A stretch of 64,000 nucleotides of DNA from Thalassobius sp034670005 (GTDB lineage: Bacteria > Pseudomonadota > Alphaproteobacteria > Rhodobacterales > Rhodobacteraceae), in NCBI RefSeq assembly GCF_034670005.1, contig NZ_JAXMOH010000006.1:124001-188000 (forward strand). The letters run 5' to 3'. The notes below the pieces were generated by a model, which had not been told where the DNA came from, made no database searches, and saw only the letters and a program-made list of their open reading frames with translations. The position numbers and the translations under genes are program-made. Below, one piece after another: positions 34,903 through 42,945 of this stretch. Every line of letters begins with the position of its first letter. The first letter of the stretch is position 1.

Positions 34903-34999
34903 GCTTTAACTCCCAAAATTTATTTAACGTTTGAAAATTACCGAAGTCTTGCGTGGACTAGGTCTTTTGGCAATGCTTCGTTTGAGTTAGCATCGCGCC

Positions 35000-35671
35000 A
35001 TGTTTATTTCGCACGGTCGGCAATATATCTTCATCCATATCCCCAAGACCGGCGGCACCTCGATGGCGCTGGCGCTGGAAGACCGTGCCAAAAAGGACGA
35101 TATCCTGATCGGCGATACGCCCAAAGCGACCAAGCGCCGGCGCAAGTACCAAAGTTCCGATTGCAAGGGGCGGTTGTGGAAACATTCCACCTTGGCCGAT
35201 ATCGAAGGCTTGGTCGGCGCCGACGAGATCGAGCGCTATTTCACCTTTACTATGGTGCGCAATCCGTGGGACCGGGTGGTAAGCTATTATTATTGGCTCA
35301 GGGATCAAAACTTCGATCATCCGGCGGTGAAGCTGGCCAAGGGCGAAGCGTTCAGCGGCTTTCTCAGCCATCCGCTGACCTGGCGGACGCTGCAGGAAAC
35401 ACCGGCGCGATTTTACATGACCGACGCGCGCGGCAACGAGATTTGCGATACCTATATCCGGCTGGAACATGTCGATCAGGATGCTGAACCGCTTGTCGAA
35501 CATCTGGGATTTTCACTGCGGTTGCCGCGGGTGAACGAATCGTCGCGCCGGAAAGATTACCGCAGCTATTACAATGACAGCGACGCAGAGTTTCTGGCCG
35601 ATATCTGTGCTGAGGATATCAAACGGTTCGGCTATCATTTTGATCCGGTGAAAACGCCGGTGGTGCTGTAA
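35000..35671 (+). CDS. Sulfotransferase family 2-type protein
   Basis: The 223-aa protein has the PAPS 5'-phosphosulfate-binding loop FIHIPKTGGTSMALAL at its N terminus and the 3'-phosphate-binding motif FTMVRNPWDRVVSYYYWLR near residue 90, which together mark the Sulfotransfer_2 family. Members in bacteria sulfate surface polysaccharides or lipids; the acceptor here is unknown. The gene is divergent from the serralysin-like gene (97 bp between starts) and alone. Confidence 0.9.
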   Translation: MFISHGRQYIFIHIPKTGGTSMALALEDRAKKDDILIGDTPKATKRRRKYQSSDCKGRLWKHSTLADIEGLVGADEIERYFTFTMVRNPWDRVVSYYYWLRDQNFDHPAVKLAKGEAFSGFLSHPLTWRTLQETPARFYMTDARGNEICDTYIRLEHVDQDAEPLVEHLGFSLRLPRVNESSRRKDYRSYYNDSDAEFLADICAEDIKRFGYHFDPVKTPVVL

Positions 35672-35733
35672 GGGTTGCGGCCGGGACTATACGCCCGAAG
35701 TGCGCGGCGATCCTTCGTCTACCCATCATTCTC

Positions 35734-35764
35734 AAAAAAAACGCGCCCCCGAAGGGACGCGCCA
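35734..35764 (-). terminator. Intrinsic terminator after the fadJ-type gene
   Basis: Read on the minus strand, GCGTCCC-loop-GGGGGCGC is followed by eight T residues (35734-35741 on the plus strand as A8). It lies 26 bp beyond the stop codon and ends the GST-fadA-fadJ unit. Confidence 0.85.
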
Positions 35765-35789
35765 TACTCGGTAACGCTGTGCGGGGCCG

Positions 35790-37991
35790 TTAGGCCGCCG
35801 CTTTGTCTTCCTTGCCGAACCGGCCATAGAAGGTCTGACCTTTTTCGGCCATTTCCCGCAGCAGCGGCGGGCAGGAAAAGCGGTCGCCATAGGCTTCGGT
35901 CAGCTGATCGCAGCGCTCGGCGGCATAAGGCGTGCCGATGATGTCGATCCAGCTCAGCGGGCCGCCCGACCAGGGGGCAAAACCCCAGGCCAGGATGGCA
36001 CCGACATCGCCCTCGCGGATGTCCATCAGAACGCCTTCCTCCAGCGCACGAACTGCTTCCAGCACCTGCGCGAACATCAGACGTTCCTGAACTTCGATCA
36101 GGTCGGGCTGCGGATCGGCCAGCGGGTATTTGTCTGTCATACCTTTCCAATAGCCCTGCCGTTTGCCTTTTTCGTCATAATCGAAGAACCCGGCCTTGGA
36201 TTTGCGGCCCAGACGCCCTGCGTCTTCCATCCAGAAGATCAGGTCGTCGGACGGGCTGTCGGGATAGGCGTTGCCCATCGCGGCCTTGGTCGCCCGGGCG
36301 ATCTTGGCCCCCAGATCGATCGAGGTCTCATCCGTCAGCTGAATCGGCCCCACAGGGAAGCCAAGCTGCTGCGCGGCATGGTCGATCAGCGCGGGGGAAA
36401 CGCCCTCGGTTACCATCCGCATCGCTTCGTTCATGTAGGGAATGATGCAACGGTTGCAGTAGAAGAACCGCGCATCGTTGACCACGATCGGTGTCTTGCG
36501 GATCTGGCGCACATAGTCCAGCGCCTTGGCAACGGCCCGATCACCGGTTTCCTTGCCCTTAATGATCTCGACCAGCAGCATTTTTTCGACCGGCGAAAAG
36601 AAGTGGATGCCGATGAACTGCTCGGACCGTTTGGAAGCCTTGGCAAGCTCGGTGATCGGCAGGGTCGAGGTGTTGGAGGCGAAGATGCAATCCTCGGGGA
36701 TGATCGCCTCGACCTTTTGGGTCATCTCGGCCTTGACGCCGGGGTCTTCGAACACCGCCTCGATGATCAGATCGCAGCCTTTGAGCGCGTCCAGATCCGG
36801 CGTTGCGGTGATCAGCGACAGCATCGCCTCTTTCTTCTCCGCGGTGACCTTGCCACGCTTGATGCCCTTGTCGAGATAGGCCTCGGTATAGGCTTTGCCC
36901 TTGTCGGCGGCGGCCTGATCGCGGTCGATCAGCACGACTTCCATGCCCGCTTGTGCCGACACCAACGCAATGCCCGCGCCCATCATGCCGGCGCCCAACA
37001 CGCCCAGTTTCTTGACCGACTGATCGGGGATGTCTTTGGGCCGTACCGCGCCTTTTTCCAGCGCTTCCTTGTTCAGGAACAGCGACCGGATCATTGCAGC
37101 CGAAGACGGGTTCATCAGGATATGGGTGAACCAGCGCGCTTCGATCTTCAGCGCGGTGTCAAACGGCACCATCGCGCCCTCATAGACCGCGCTCAGCAGC
37201 GCCTTGGCAGCCGGGAAGGCACCATTGGTGTTGGCGTTGACCATAGCAGAGGCGCCGACAAAGGTCGGGAATCCGGCAGGGTGATAGGGCGCGCCGCCGG
37301 GCATCTTATACCCCTTGGCATCCCACGGCTTCACCAGATCGGCGTCTTTAGCGTTCAGCACCCATTCGCGGGCCGCGGCGACCGGATCACCGACCACGTC
37401 GTCGATGATGCCCGCGCCCTTGGCTTTCTTCGGATCGACCAGCTTGCCCTGCAGCAGGAAGGGCGACGCGCCCATCGCGCCCAGCTTGCGCACCAGACGG
37501 GTGGTGCCGCCGGCACCGGGGAAAATCCCGACCATGATTTCCGGCAGGCCGATCTTGGCCTTGGGATTTTCTGCGGCAAAGATGCGGTGGGTCGACAAGG
37601 GCAGTTCCAGCCCGATACCCACGGCAGTGCCGGGCAGGGCGGCCGCGATCGGCTTGCCGCCTTTCTTGGTCTTGAAATCCATCCCGGCCAGTTCGATTTT
37701 CCGCAGCAACCCGTGCATCTGCATGATGCCATCGAACAGCCCCTGTGCCGGATTGTCCCCGGCAGCGGTTTTCATGTCGGCCAGAACGTTCAGGTCCATG
37801 CCACCGGCGAAATCTTTCTTGCCGCTGGTGATCACGATGCCTTTGACGCCCTCGTCGGCAAGGGCCGCGTCGATCAGATCGCTCAATTCGATCAGAGCTT
37901 CGCCGCTCATCACGTTCATCGATTTTCCAGGGCAGTCCCAGGTGACGATTGCGACGCCGTCGGCGTCTTTTTCCATGGTGAAATCAGTCAT
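35790..37991 (-). CDS. fadJ: Bifunctional enoyl-CoA hydratase / 3-hydroxyacyl-CoA dehydrogenase
   Basis: This is the multifunctional alpha subunit of beta-oxidation. The 733-aa protein has an N-terminal crotonase domain (KDFAGGMDLN, GTAVGIGLELPLSTHRIFA, GLPEIMVGIFPGAGGTTRL), then the NAD-binding Rossmann motif VLGAGMMGAGIALVSAQAG near residue 335 and the dehydrogenase domain (ASNTSTLPITELAK, GIHFFSPVEKMLLVEII). The start at 37991 has AGGAG nine bases upstream. It follows fadA by 21 bp and forms the usual FadBA pair. fadB/fadJ naming cannot be resolved by eye. Confidence 0.93.
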   Translation of the reverse strand: MTDFTMEKDADGVAIVTWDCPGKSMNVMSGEALIELSDLIDAALADEGVKGIVITSGKKDFAGGMDLNVLADMKTAAGDNPAQGLFDGIMQMHGLLRKIELAGMDFKTKKGGKPIAAALPGTAVGIGLELPLSTHRIFAAENPKAKIGLPEIMVGIFPGAGGTTRLVRKLGAMGASPFLLQGKLVDPKKAKGAGIIDDVVGDPVAAAREWVLNAKDADLVKPWDAKGYKMPGGAPYHPAGFPTFVGASAMVNANTNGAFPAAKALLSAVYEGAMVPFDTALKIEARWFTHILMNPSSAAMIRSLFLNKEALEKGAVRPKDIPDQSVKKLGVLGAGMMGAGIALVSAQAGMEVVLIDRDQAAADKGKAYTEAYLDKGIKRGKVTAEKKEAMLSLITATPDLDALKGCDLIIEAVFEDPGVKAEMTQKVEAIIPEDCIFASNTSTLPITELAKASKRSEQFIGIHFFSPVEKMLLVEIIKGKETGDRAVAKALDYVRQIRKTPIVVNDARFFYCNRCIIPYMNEAMRMVTEGVSPALIDHAAQQLGFPVGPIQLTDETSIDLGAKIARATKAAMGNAYPDSPSDDLIFWMEDAGRLGRKSKAGFFDYDEKGKRQGYWKGMTDKYPLADPQPDLIEVQERLMFAQVLEAVRALEEGVLMDIREGDVGAILAWGFAPWSGGPLSWIDIIGTPYAAERCDQLTEAYGDRFSCPPLLREMAEKGQTFYGRFGKEDKAAA

Positions 37992-38012
37992 TTGTCTCAC
38001 TCCTGTCCCCGC

Positions 38013-39224
38013 TTAAACGCGTTCGATGATGGTTGCCGCACCCATGCCGGACGCGATGCACAAGGTGGCCAGGCCCATTTCCTTGTCGGTCCGTTCAAGT
38101 TCGTCCAGTAGCGTGCTGATGATGATCGCGCCGGTGGCCCCCAGCGGGTGGCCCATCGCGATCGAGCCGCCATTGACGTTGATCAGGTCCGGGTCGACGT
38201 CGAAGGCCTGCTGGAACCGCAGCACGACGGCGGCAAAGGCTTCGTTCACTTCGAACAGGTCGATATCCGAAATGGACAACCCGCTTTCGGCGAGGATTTT
38301 CTGCGTGGCCGGAACCGGACCGGTCAACATAATGGTCGGATCGGTGCCGATTTTTGCGGTGGCCCGGATGCGGGCACGCGGGGTCAGACCGTATTTCTTG
38401 CCGAATTCTGCGTTGCCGACCAGAACCCCGGCCGATCCGTCGACGATGCCCGAAGAGTTGCCGGCATGGTGGATGTGATTGACCTTTTCCAGATGCGGAT
38501 ATTTCAGCATCGCCACCTTGTCAAAGCCCGGCATCACTTCGCCCATGTCCTTGAAGGACGGCTTCAGCGCGCCCAAAGTCTGCATGTCGGTGCCGGGGCG
38601 GATGAATTCGTCATGATCGAGAATGGTCAGCCCGTTCACGTCGGTGACCGGGATAACCGATTTTGCAAACCGGTTGTCATCCCACGCCGCCTTGGCGCGG
38701 CGCTGCGATTCCACCGCCAGCGCGTCGGCCTGATCGCGGCTGAAGCCGTATTCGGTGGCAATGATATCGGCCGAAATACCCTGCGGCACGAAATACTGGT
38801 CCAGCGCGACGGAAGGATCGACGGCGATGGCGGCGCCGTCACTGCCCATCGGTACGCGGCTCATCATTTCCACGCCACCGGCGATATAGGCCTCACCGGC
38901 CCCGCCCCTGACCTGGTTGGCCGCAAGGTTGACCGCTTCCATGCCGGACGCGCAGAACCGGTTGATCGACAGCCCGGGGATCGATTCATCGAGATCTGAG
39001 GCCAGAACCGCGGTCCGCGCCAGACAGGCCCCCTGTTCCATCACCTGGGTGACGTTGCCCCAGATCACATCCTCTACCGCGTGGCCATCCAAGCCGTTGC
39101 GGCCCTTCAGCGCGTTCAGAACGGTTGCGGACATCCGCAGAGAGGTGACTTCGTGCAGGCTGCCGTCCGGGCGGCCCTTGCCGCGCGGTGTACGCACCGC
39201 GTCATAAATATAGGCTTCGGTCAT
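38013..39224 (-). CDS. fadA: Acetyl-CoA C-acyltransferase (3-ketoacyl-CoA thiolase)
   Basis: The 403-aa thiolase performs the last, thiolytic step of beta-oxidation. Visible landmarks are the nucleophile region INRFCASGMEAVNLAA (Cys near residue 90), NVNGGSIAMGHPLGATGA with the catalytic His, and the C-terminal CIASGMGAATII with the second catalytic Cys. It lies between GST and the fadJ-type gene, all on the minus strand with gaps of about 20 bp. Confidence 0.95.
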   Translation of the reverse strand: MTEAYIYDAVRTPRGKGRPDGSLHEVTSLRMSATVLNALKGRNGLDGHAVEDVIWGNVTQVMEQGACLARTAVLASDLDESIPGLSINRFCASGMEAVNLAANQVRGGAGEAYIAGGVEMMSRVPMGSDGAAIAVDPSVALDQYFVPQGISADIIATEYGFSRDQADALAVESQRRAKAAWDDNRFAKSVIPVTDVNGLTILDHDEFIRPGTDMQTLGALKPSFKDMGEVMPGFDKVAMLKYPHLEKVNHIHHAGNSSGIVDGSAGVLVGNAEFGKKYGLTPRARIRATAKIGTDPTIMLTGPVPATQKILAESGLSISDIDLFEVNEAFAAVVLRFQQAFDVDPDLINVNGGSIAMGHPLGATGAIIISTLLDELERTDKEMGLATLCIASGMGAATIIERV

Positions 39225-39244
39225 CAGTTGCCTTCCTTCTCGTT

Positions 39245-39880
39245 TCAGGCCCGGTCGGCAGGCGAGCCGGGCATCAGGTCATAGGGGTGTTTCCAACCGG
39301 GCTGGTCGCTGATGTTGCTCAGCCAGCGGTCGATATTGGGCCAGTCGGCGCGGTCAAACCCGAACGGTTCGGGATAATAAAGATAGCCGCAGCAGGAAAT
39401 GTCGGCATTGGTGATGCCATCGCCAACGATCCAGTCTCGGCCCTCAAGATGGGCATTCAGGGTCTGGTAGGCGGCTTTGAGGCGGCCCAGATTGAAACCG
39501 ATGACATCCGGGTTGCGGTGCTTTTCGGGCAGGAAATTCATCAGGAACCGGGTCATGCCAGCCTGCGAGCTGAGCTTGTGATTATCCCACAGGACCCAGC
39601 GGAGTACTTCGTATTTCTCCTCCTGTGTCCGACCTCCGAATTTGCCTGATTTGTCGGAGACATATTGCTGGATCACGCCGGACTGACTGAGCTTCAGGTC
39701 GCCATCGACCATCACCGGCGCTTCGCCCATTTCATTGATTTCGCGGTATTCGGGGGTTCGGTTCTCGCCATTGAAGAAATCGACAAAGACCGGTTCCCAG
39801 TCCAGCCCGCTGAGTTGCAGCGCCAGCGCCGCCTTGTAGGAATTCCCGCTTTCTCCGAAGCAATAGAGTTTGATTGTCAT
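39245..39880 (-). CDS. Glutathione S-transferase family protein
   Basis: The 211-aa protein has the thioredoxin-like N-terminal domain (MTIKLYCFGESGNSYKAALA, NEMGEAPVMVDGDLKLSQSG with the conserved cis-Pro and Ser of the glutathione site) and an all-helical C-terminal domain (WIVGDGITNADISCCGYLYYP). It is the first gene of the unit with fadA and fadJ, which suggests a role in handling reactive acyl or thiol intermediates, but the substrate is unknown. Two palindromic operator candidates lie 84-127 bp upstream. Confidence 0.9.
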   Translation of the reverse strand: MTIKLYCFGESGNSYKAALALQLSGLDWEPVFVDFFNGENRTPEYREINEMGEAPVMVDGDLKLSQSGVIQQYVSDKSGKFGGRTQEEKYEVLRWVLWDNHKLSSQAGMTRFLMNFLPEKHRNPDVIGFNLGRLKAAYQTLNAHLEGRDWIVGDGITNADISCCGYLYYPEPFGFDRADWPNIDRWLSNISDQPGWKHPYDLMPGSPADRA

Positions 39881-39924
39881 GCGTGCTCCCTCCCGATGGT
39901 TTGCATGTGGACAGGCTTGAGTGT

Positions 39925-40114
39925 GAGTATTTTTGGCAAGATGAAAAGCGATGCCTTTCGAAGTAACGCGCCGTTAAGGTTAATCCATTAAGCATAACGC
40001 TGCGTTACAGGCTGGAGAGCCGATGGACGTGCAAGGTGAAACCCCGTTCCGCGCCCCGGTTCCGGGTTTGTGGGGCGGGGCGCCTCTTGTGGGTTCATCT
40101 TGCCAAAAATACTC
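39925..40114. repeat. 21-bp perfect inverted repeat pair, arms 148 bp apart
   Basis: The arm at 39925-39945 (beginning GAGTATTTTTGGCAAG) is repeated as an exact reverse complement at 40094-40114. Between the arms lie two palindromic operator candidates and a GC-rich hairpin (GCGCCCCG ... CGGGGCGC). The 302-bp gap 39881-40182 holds no gene. I recall AGTATTTTTGGC-like strings as common intergenic elements in roseobacters, but cannot confirm that here. Confidence 0.75.
39964..40007 (-). promoter_or_regulatory. Tandem palindromes TAACG-N3-CGTTA upstream of GST-fadA-fadJ
   Basis: TAACG-CGC-CGTTA at 39964-39976 and TAACG-CTG-CGTTA at 39995-40007 are both perfect 5+5 palindromes, 31 bp apart (about three helical turns, so on one face of the DNA). 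Related ACG-N3-CGT dyads stand in front of the two merR genes nearby, so one MerR-family protein may bind all of them. Confidence 0.6.
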
Positions 40115-40182
40115 AAAAAAGCGCAACTTTTCAGCAGCCTGAGGCTTGGTCTATGGCGCGTTTGGATTACGTCTCCCTTTGC

Positions 40183-40395
40183 TTAGCGTTTCCGCGCATC
40201 CAGTTCTGAATTGAACAATCGCAGCTTGTGGCCGAAATTCTCGTGGTCGATGATCCCGTCGAAATTCTCGAACACGAAGGAAATCGCCTCGCCCTCGTCA
40301 AGCCCGGCCTCGGCCGCGAACCTTTTCAGCCGCCGGTAGGCGTCTTCGGTCATGGCGATTGGCATGCGCCGGGTCAGCCGGAAGCGTTTGGGCAT
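40183..40395 (-). CDS. Small ribbon-helix-helix-like protein of unknown function
   Basis: The 70-aa protein MPKRFRLTRRMPIAMTEDAY... has a basic N-terminal strand followed by two helices (TEDAYRRLKRFAAEAGL, DEGEAISFVFENF), the outline of ribbon-helix-helix DNA-binding proteins. AAGGAGGAG at an ideal distance fixes the start at 40395; the longer frame to 40461 runs through a hairpin. It follows the acyl-CoA dehydrogenase gene on the same strand with 109 bp between. Confidence 0.65.
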   Translation of the reverse strand: MPKRFRLTRRMPIAMTEDAYRRLKRFAAEAGLDEGEAISFVFENFDGIIDHENFGHKLRLFNSELDARKR

Positions 40396-40419
40396 TGATC
40401 TCCTCCTTGTCGGATTCAA

Positions 40420-40444
40420 CCGGCGCGCATCCCCTGCGCGCCGG
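40420..40444 (-). promoter_or_regulatory. Strong hairpin directly upstream of the ribbon-helix-helix-like gene
   Basis: A 9-bp perfect GC-only stem (CCGGCGCGC / GCGCGCCGG) with a 7-nt loop lies about 15 nt before the ribosome binding site. It has no T tract on the minus strand, so it is more likely an mRNA-processing, stability or attenuation element than a full terminator. Confidence 0.5.
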
Positions 40445-40504
40445 AGCCGTGAGTGGGGCATTCCCCCCCCCTGTCAGCCTAAACAGGCGCGGTTAACTCC
40501 GGGC

Positions 40505-42283
40505 TCAGAACTGATCGGCGCTCAGCGCCATCACCGGATCGGCACCGCTGTTGATCCGCGCCAGGTGCATTCCGGTCGCGGGCAGGCGGCGCGCCATGTA
40601 ATAACGCCCGGTTGCCAGCTTGGTTTCATAGAACGCGGTGTCCGAGGTACCTGCATCCAGCGCTTCCTGTGCCGCCTTCGCCATCTGCGCCCACATCAGG
40701 CCGAGGCAAACATGGCCGAACAGATGCATGAAGTCATAGGATCCCGACAGCGCCGCGTTGGGGTTTTTCATACCGTTCTGCATGAAGAACATGCCAGCGG
40801 CCTGCAGATCCTTGGACGCCTGTTTCAGCGGCTCGAGGAAACCGTTTTTCAGCGCTTCATTGTCGCCGTTGTCCTTGATGAAGTTCTTCACAAGGTCGAA
40901 GAACGCCATCACGTGCTTGCCGCCATCCTGCGCCAGTTTGCGGCCAACCAGATCAAGCGCCTGAACGCCGTTGGCGCCCTCGTAGATCATCGCGATCCGG
41001 GCGTCGCGGGTGAATTGCGACATGCCGGTTTCTTCGATATAGCCATGGCCGCCATAGACCTGCTGAGCCTGCACAGTGGCCTGATAGCCTTCGTCGGTCA
41101 GGAAGCCTTTGACCACCGGGGTCAGTAGGCTGATCAGCCCGTCGGCATCCTTGTCGCCCATGCGGTGCGACCGGTCGATCATCTGCGCGCCCCACAGCAT
41201 GAAGGCGCGCGCGCCTTCGATGAAGCTTTTCTGGTCCATCAGGCTGCGGCGGATATCGGGATGCACGATCAGCGGATCGGCGGGACCATCGGGGTTTTTC
41301 ACCCCGGTGACGTCGCGGCCCTGAAGCCGGTCCTTGGCATAATCCAGCGCGTTCTGATAAGCCACCTCGGCCTGCGCCAGACCCTGCATGCCGACGCCGA
41401 TGCGGGCTTCGTTCATCATGGTGAACATGGCGCGCATGCCCTTGTGTTCCTCGCCCAGCAGATAGCCGGTCGCCTCGTCATAGTTCATGACGCAGGTGGA
41501 ATTGCCGTGAATGCCCATCTTTTCTTCGATCTTGCCGCAGGTGACGCCGTTGCGCGCGCCGGGGGTGCCGTCTTCGGTGACGATGAACTTGGGCACGATG
41601 AACAGCGACACGCCCTTGATGCCGTCGGGGCCGCCGGGGATCTTGGCCAGCACCAGATGGATGATGTTGGAGGCCATTTCGTGTTCACCGGCAGAGATGA
41701 AAATCTTCTGGCCGGAAATCTTGTAGCTGCCGTCGTCCTGCGGCACGGCCTTGGTGCGCATCAGGCCCAGATCGGTGCCGCAATGCGGTTCGGTCAGGTT
41801 CATGGTGCCGGTCCATTCACAGCTGACCATTTTCGGCAGGTAGGTCGTTTTCTGCGCGTCGGTGCCATGGGTCAGGATGGCCGAGGCCGCGCCGTGGGTC
41901 AGGCCCTGATACATGGTGAACGCCTGATTGGCCGAGCTGAACATTTCGCCCATCGCGGTGCCCATCACATAAGGCAGCCCCTGTCCGCCATATTCCTCGG
42001 GCATGTCCAGACCGGTCCAGCCGCCGTCGCGGACCTGATCGAAAGCTTCCTGAAACCCGGTCGGGGTGCGCACTACGCCGTTTTCCAGCACGCAGCCTTC
42101 GGTATCGCCCACCATGTTCAGCGGCGCCACAACTTCGGAGGTGATCTTGCCTGCTTCCTCCAGCACGGCCGAGGTGAAATCGGCATCAAGGTCTTGGTAG
42201 CCGGGAATATCCGACTGGCTGATCTTCAGAAGATCGTGCAGCACGAACTGCATGTCCTTGGTGGGGGCGGTATAGCTGGGCAT
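40505..42283 (-). CDS. Acyl-CoA dehydrogenase with C-terminal extension (DmdC-like)
   Basis: The 592-aa flavoprotein has the acyl-CoA dehydrogenase motifs EWTGTMNLTEPHCGTDLGLM, KISGQKIFISAGEHEM, EEKMGIHGNSTCVMNY and QVYGGHGYIEETGMSQFTRD, with the candidate catalytic base Glu near residue 433 (IYEGANGVQALDLVGRK). A C-terminal domain of about 130 residues follows, as in the DmdC group that oxidises 3-methylmercaptopropionyl-CoA and in related medium/long-chain enzymes. The exact substrate is not readable. It lies 24 bp after a merR gene and is probably co-transcribed with it. Confidence 0.9.
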   Translation of the reverse strand: MPSYTAPTKDMQFVLHDLLKISQSDIPGYQDLDADFTSAVLEEAGKITSEVVAPLNMVGDTEGCVLENGVVRTPTGFQEAFDQVRDGGWTGLDMPEEYGGQGLPYVMGTAMGEMFSSANQAFTMYQGLTHGAASAILTHGTDAQKTTYLPKMVSCEWTGTMNLTEPHCGTDLGLMRTKAVPQDDGSYKISGQKIFISAGEHEMASNIIHLVLAKIPGGPDGIKGVSLFIVPKFIVTEDGTPGARNGVTCGKIEEKMGIHGNSTCVMNYDEATGYLLGEEHKGMRAMFTMMNEARIGVGMQGLAQAEVAYQNALDYAKDRLQGRDVTGVKNPDGPADPLIVHPDIRRSLMDQKSFIEGARAFMLWGAQMIDRSHRMGDKDADGLISLLTPVVKGFLTDEGYQATVQAQQVYGGHGYIEETGMSQFTRDARIAMIYEGANGVQALDLVGRKLAQDGGKHVMAFFDLVKNFIKDNGDNEALKNGFLEPLKQASKDLQAAGMFFMQNGMKNPNAALSGSYDFMHLFGHVCLGLMWAQMAKAAQEALDAGTSDTAFYETKLATGRYYMARRLPATGMHLARINSGADPVMALSADQF

Positions 42284-42307
42284 GTCTCTCTCCCTTTCAG
42301 GCCACCG

Positions 42308-42709
42308 TCATTCGGCGGCTTTCTTTTGCTGACGGAGCGAAACAATCATCTTTTCGCCCCATTTCATCTGTTCCTTCAGCTCTTCGATGGCCTTGTTCAG
42401 CTCATCGCGCTGTTCTTCCATGTCGTGCAGGCGTTCCTGCGCGACGTCATAGGTGCGGCTTAGCTGGGTCAGCTGCGCGTCGCCCATGTTGTAGAGGTCC
42501 AGCAATTGCCGGATCTCTTCGAGGCTGAAGCCGAAGCGCTTGCCCCGCAAAATCAGTTTCAGACGCGCCCGGTCCCGTTTGGTAAACAGCCGCTTCTGCC
42601 CTTCGCGTATCGGGAACAGCAGCTCCTTGGCTTCATAGAAGCGCAAGGTGCGCGGTGTGACCTGATACGCATCGCACATTTCTCGGATCGTCAGTGTTTC
42701 TTCGGTCAT
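42308..42709 (-). CDS. MerR-family transcriptional regulator (acyl-CoA dehydrogenase operon)
   Basis: The 133-aa protein has a MerR winged helix-turn-helix (LTIREMCDAYQVTPRTLRFYEAKELLFP, LKLILRGKRFGFSLEEIRQLLDLY) followed by a long coiled coil (TYDVAQERLHDMEEQRDELNKAIEELKEQM). It lacks the cysteines of metal sensors. MerR regulators next to acyl-CoA dehydrogenases, such as LiuR, control branched-chain amino acid and fatty acid breakdown. It reads into the acyl-CoA dehydrogenase gene 24 bp downstream. Confidence 0.88.
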   Translation of the reverse strand: MTEETLTIREMCDAYQVTPRTLRFYEAKELLFPIREGQKRLFTKRDRARLKLILRGKRFGFSLEEIRQLLDLYNMGDAQLTQLSRTYDVAQERLHDMEEQRDELNKAIEELKEQMKWGEKMIVSLRQQKKAAE

Positions 42710-42774
42710 TTTTCGCTCGTGGATGTCGTCTGCAGACCAAGAATGCGACCCGTGATCCTTGGTTACAACAGGGG

Positions 42775-42805
42775 TTGACGTTTACGTAAGCGGGACGCTG
42801 CGTCA
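42775..42805 (-). promoter_or_regulatory. LiuR-like operator region upstream of merR-acyl-CoA dehydrogenase
   Basis: TTGACGT-TT-ACGTAAG (42775-42790) is an imperfect ACGT-N2-ACGT dyad close to the motif reported for LiuR. Directly beside it, GGACG-CTG-CGTCA (42793-42805) has the same ACG-CTG-CGT core as one of the dyads upstream of the GST-fadA-fadJ unit. Both lie 66-96 bp before the merR start. Confidence 0.55.
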
Positions 42806-42895
42806 CTTTACAGGGTGACGTAGGATCAATCAAGGTAATCCAGAGGGTGTCATGATTTTCATGCGAAAAGCGAGCGTGACAAGGCTCGTAAAACG

Positions 42896-42926
42896 AAAAG
42901 GAGGCGGGAAACCCGCCTCCTTTTTT
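42896..42926. terminator. Bidirectional-type intrinsic terminator downstream of the second merR gene
   Basis: A 13-bp perfect stem (AAAAGGAGGCGGG / CCCGCCTCCTTTT) with an AAA loop is flanked by A and T tracts on its two sides. It ends the minus-strand merR gene at 42946 and could also stop plus-strand transcripts. Confidence 0.9.
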
Positions 42927-42945
42927 GTCGTCTGTTTGAATTGTG

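Noticed and set aside
36378..38111. 577-aa plus-strand reading frame over the fadJ-type gene
   Set aside because: Antisense shadow with composition bias and no motif.
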